Shown here piece by piece: positions 15,611 to 15,833 of a stretch of DNA of 15,833 nucleotides (the stretch's first letter is position 1; the number at the start of each line of letters is the position of its first letter). The stretch lies in the NCBI GenBank assembly GCA_948857205.1, contig CAQPRV010000133.1, positions 1 to 15,833 of the forward strand, read 5' to 3'. The notes beneath the pieces were generated by a model. The model saw only the letters and a program-made list of their open reading frames with translations, did not search any database and was not told where the DNA came from. Origin of the DNA: an uncultured Clostridia bacterium. GTDB lineage: Bacteria > Bacillota > Clostridia > TANB77 > CAG-508. Both the position numbers and the translations under genes were made by a program.

Positions 15611-15833
15611 TATAATAAGGTTTTAAGTTTCAACTTTTGTAAATGAAGGTTATAATTTAATAAATAACTATTAACATAAGCTACCTAAGTTGTACAAATC
15701 TTGATTTTTTAGTGGGAATTTATTTTATATAAAGGAAGAAAATATCTAAAATATTTATGAAATTTCGAATGCAACTGGAAAATATTTAGAAATTATTATC
15801 ATATAAAATGAGGGATGTTCAAGGCAAAACTAC

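Overview
The window comes from a very AT-rich Bacillota genome, most likely a Clostridia-like gut or anaerobic lineage. Supporting signs are strong AAAGGAGG ribosome binding sites, frequent TTG and GTG starts, extended TGn -10 promoters, and gene content typical of the group: a DUF5711-like protein next to CvpA, an LCP protein with a LytR_C tail, a D-Ala-D-Ala carboxypeptidase and a GldA/F/G-type ABC operon.

Positions 1 to about 5290 are one end of a small integrative element in the 3' end of a tRNA-Arg(TCT) gene. It carries a replication-initiator or relaxase-like protein, small hypothetical genes, a degenerate resolvase-like gene, an excisionase behind a duplicated structured leader, and a tyrosine integrase beside the tRNA. 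The far end lies outside the window. The first 263 bases are a perfect 94-bp inverted repeat that splits a small gene and may be an assembly fold-back.

Positions 5288 to 15833 are chromosomal: tRNA-Arg, a GDT1/TMEM165 (UPF0016) cation transporter, the three-gene ABC operon, a YkvI-like membrane transporter, DUF5711-CvpA, an LCP cell-wall ligase and a convergent D,D-carboxypeptidase. The right-hand half is mainly cell-envelope functions.

The main discovery is a recoding signature. Three unrelated genes (integrase, GDT1 family, YkvI family) are each interrupted by +1 frame changes, four in total. Every one falls on an in-frame CGG codon: the frame is restored by skipping the C and reading the next GGN as glycine, in contexts TGT-C-GGC, TAT-C-GGA, ATT-C-GGT and ATT-C-GGT. 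These are the only four in-frame CGG codons I can find in the called genes. The four other CGG triplets in coding sequence are out of frame and cause no break. CGC and CGA are still used as ordinary arginine codons. The simplest reading is that CGG has no decoding tRNA here and that ribosomes routinely shift +1 at it (or read CGGN as a four-base glycine codon), so these genes are functional and not pseudogenes. The integrase needs two such events, which would tie the mobile element to hosts sharing this decoding trait.
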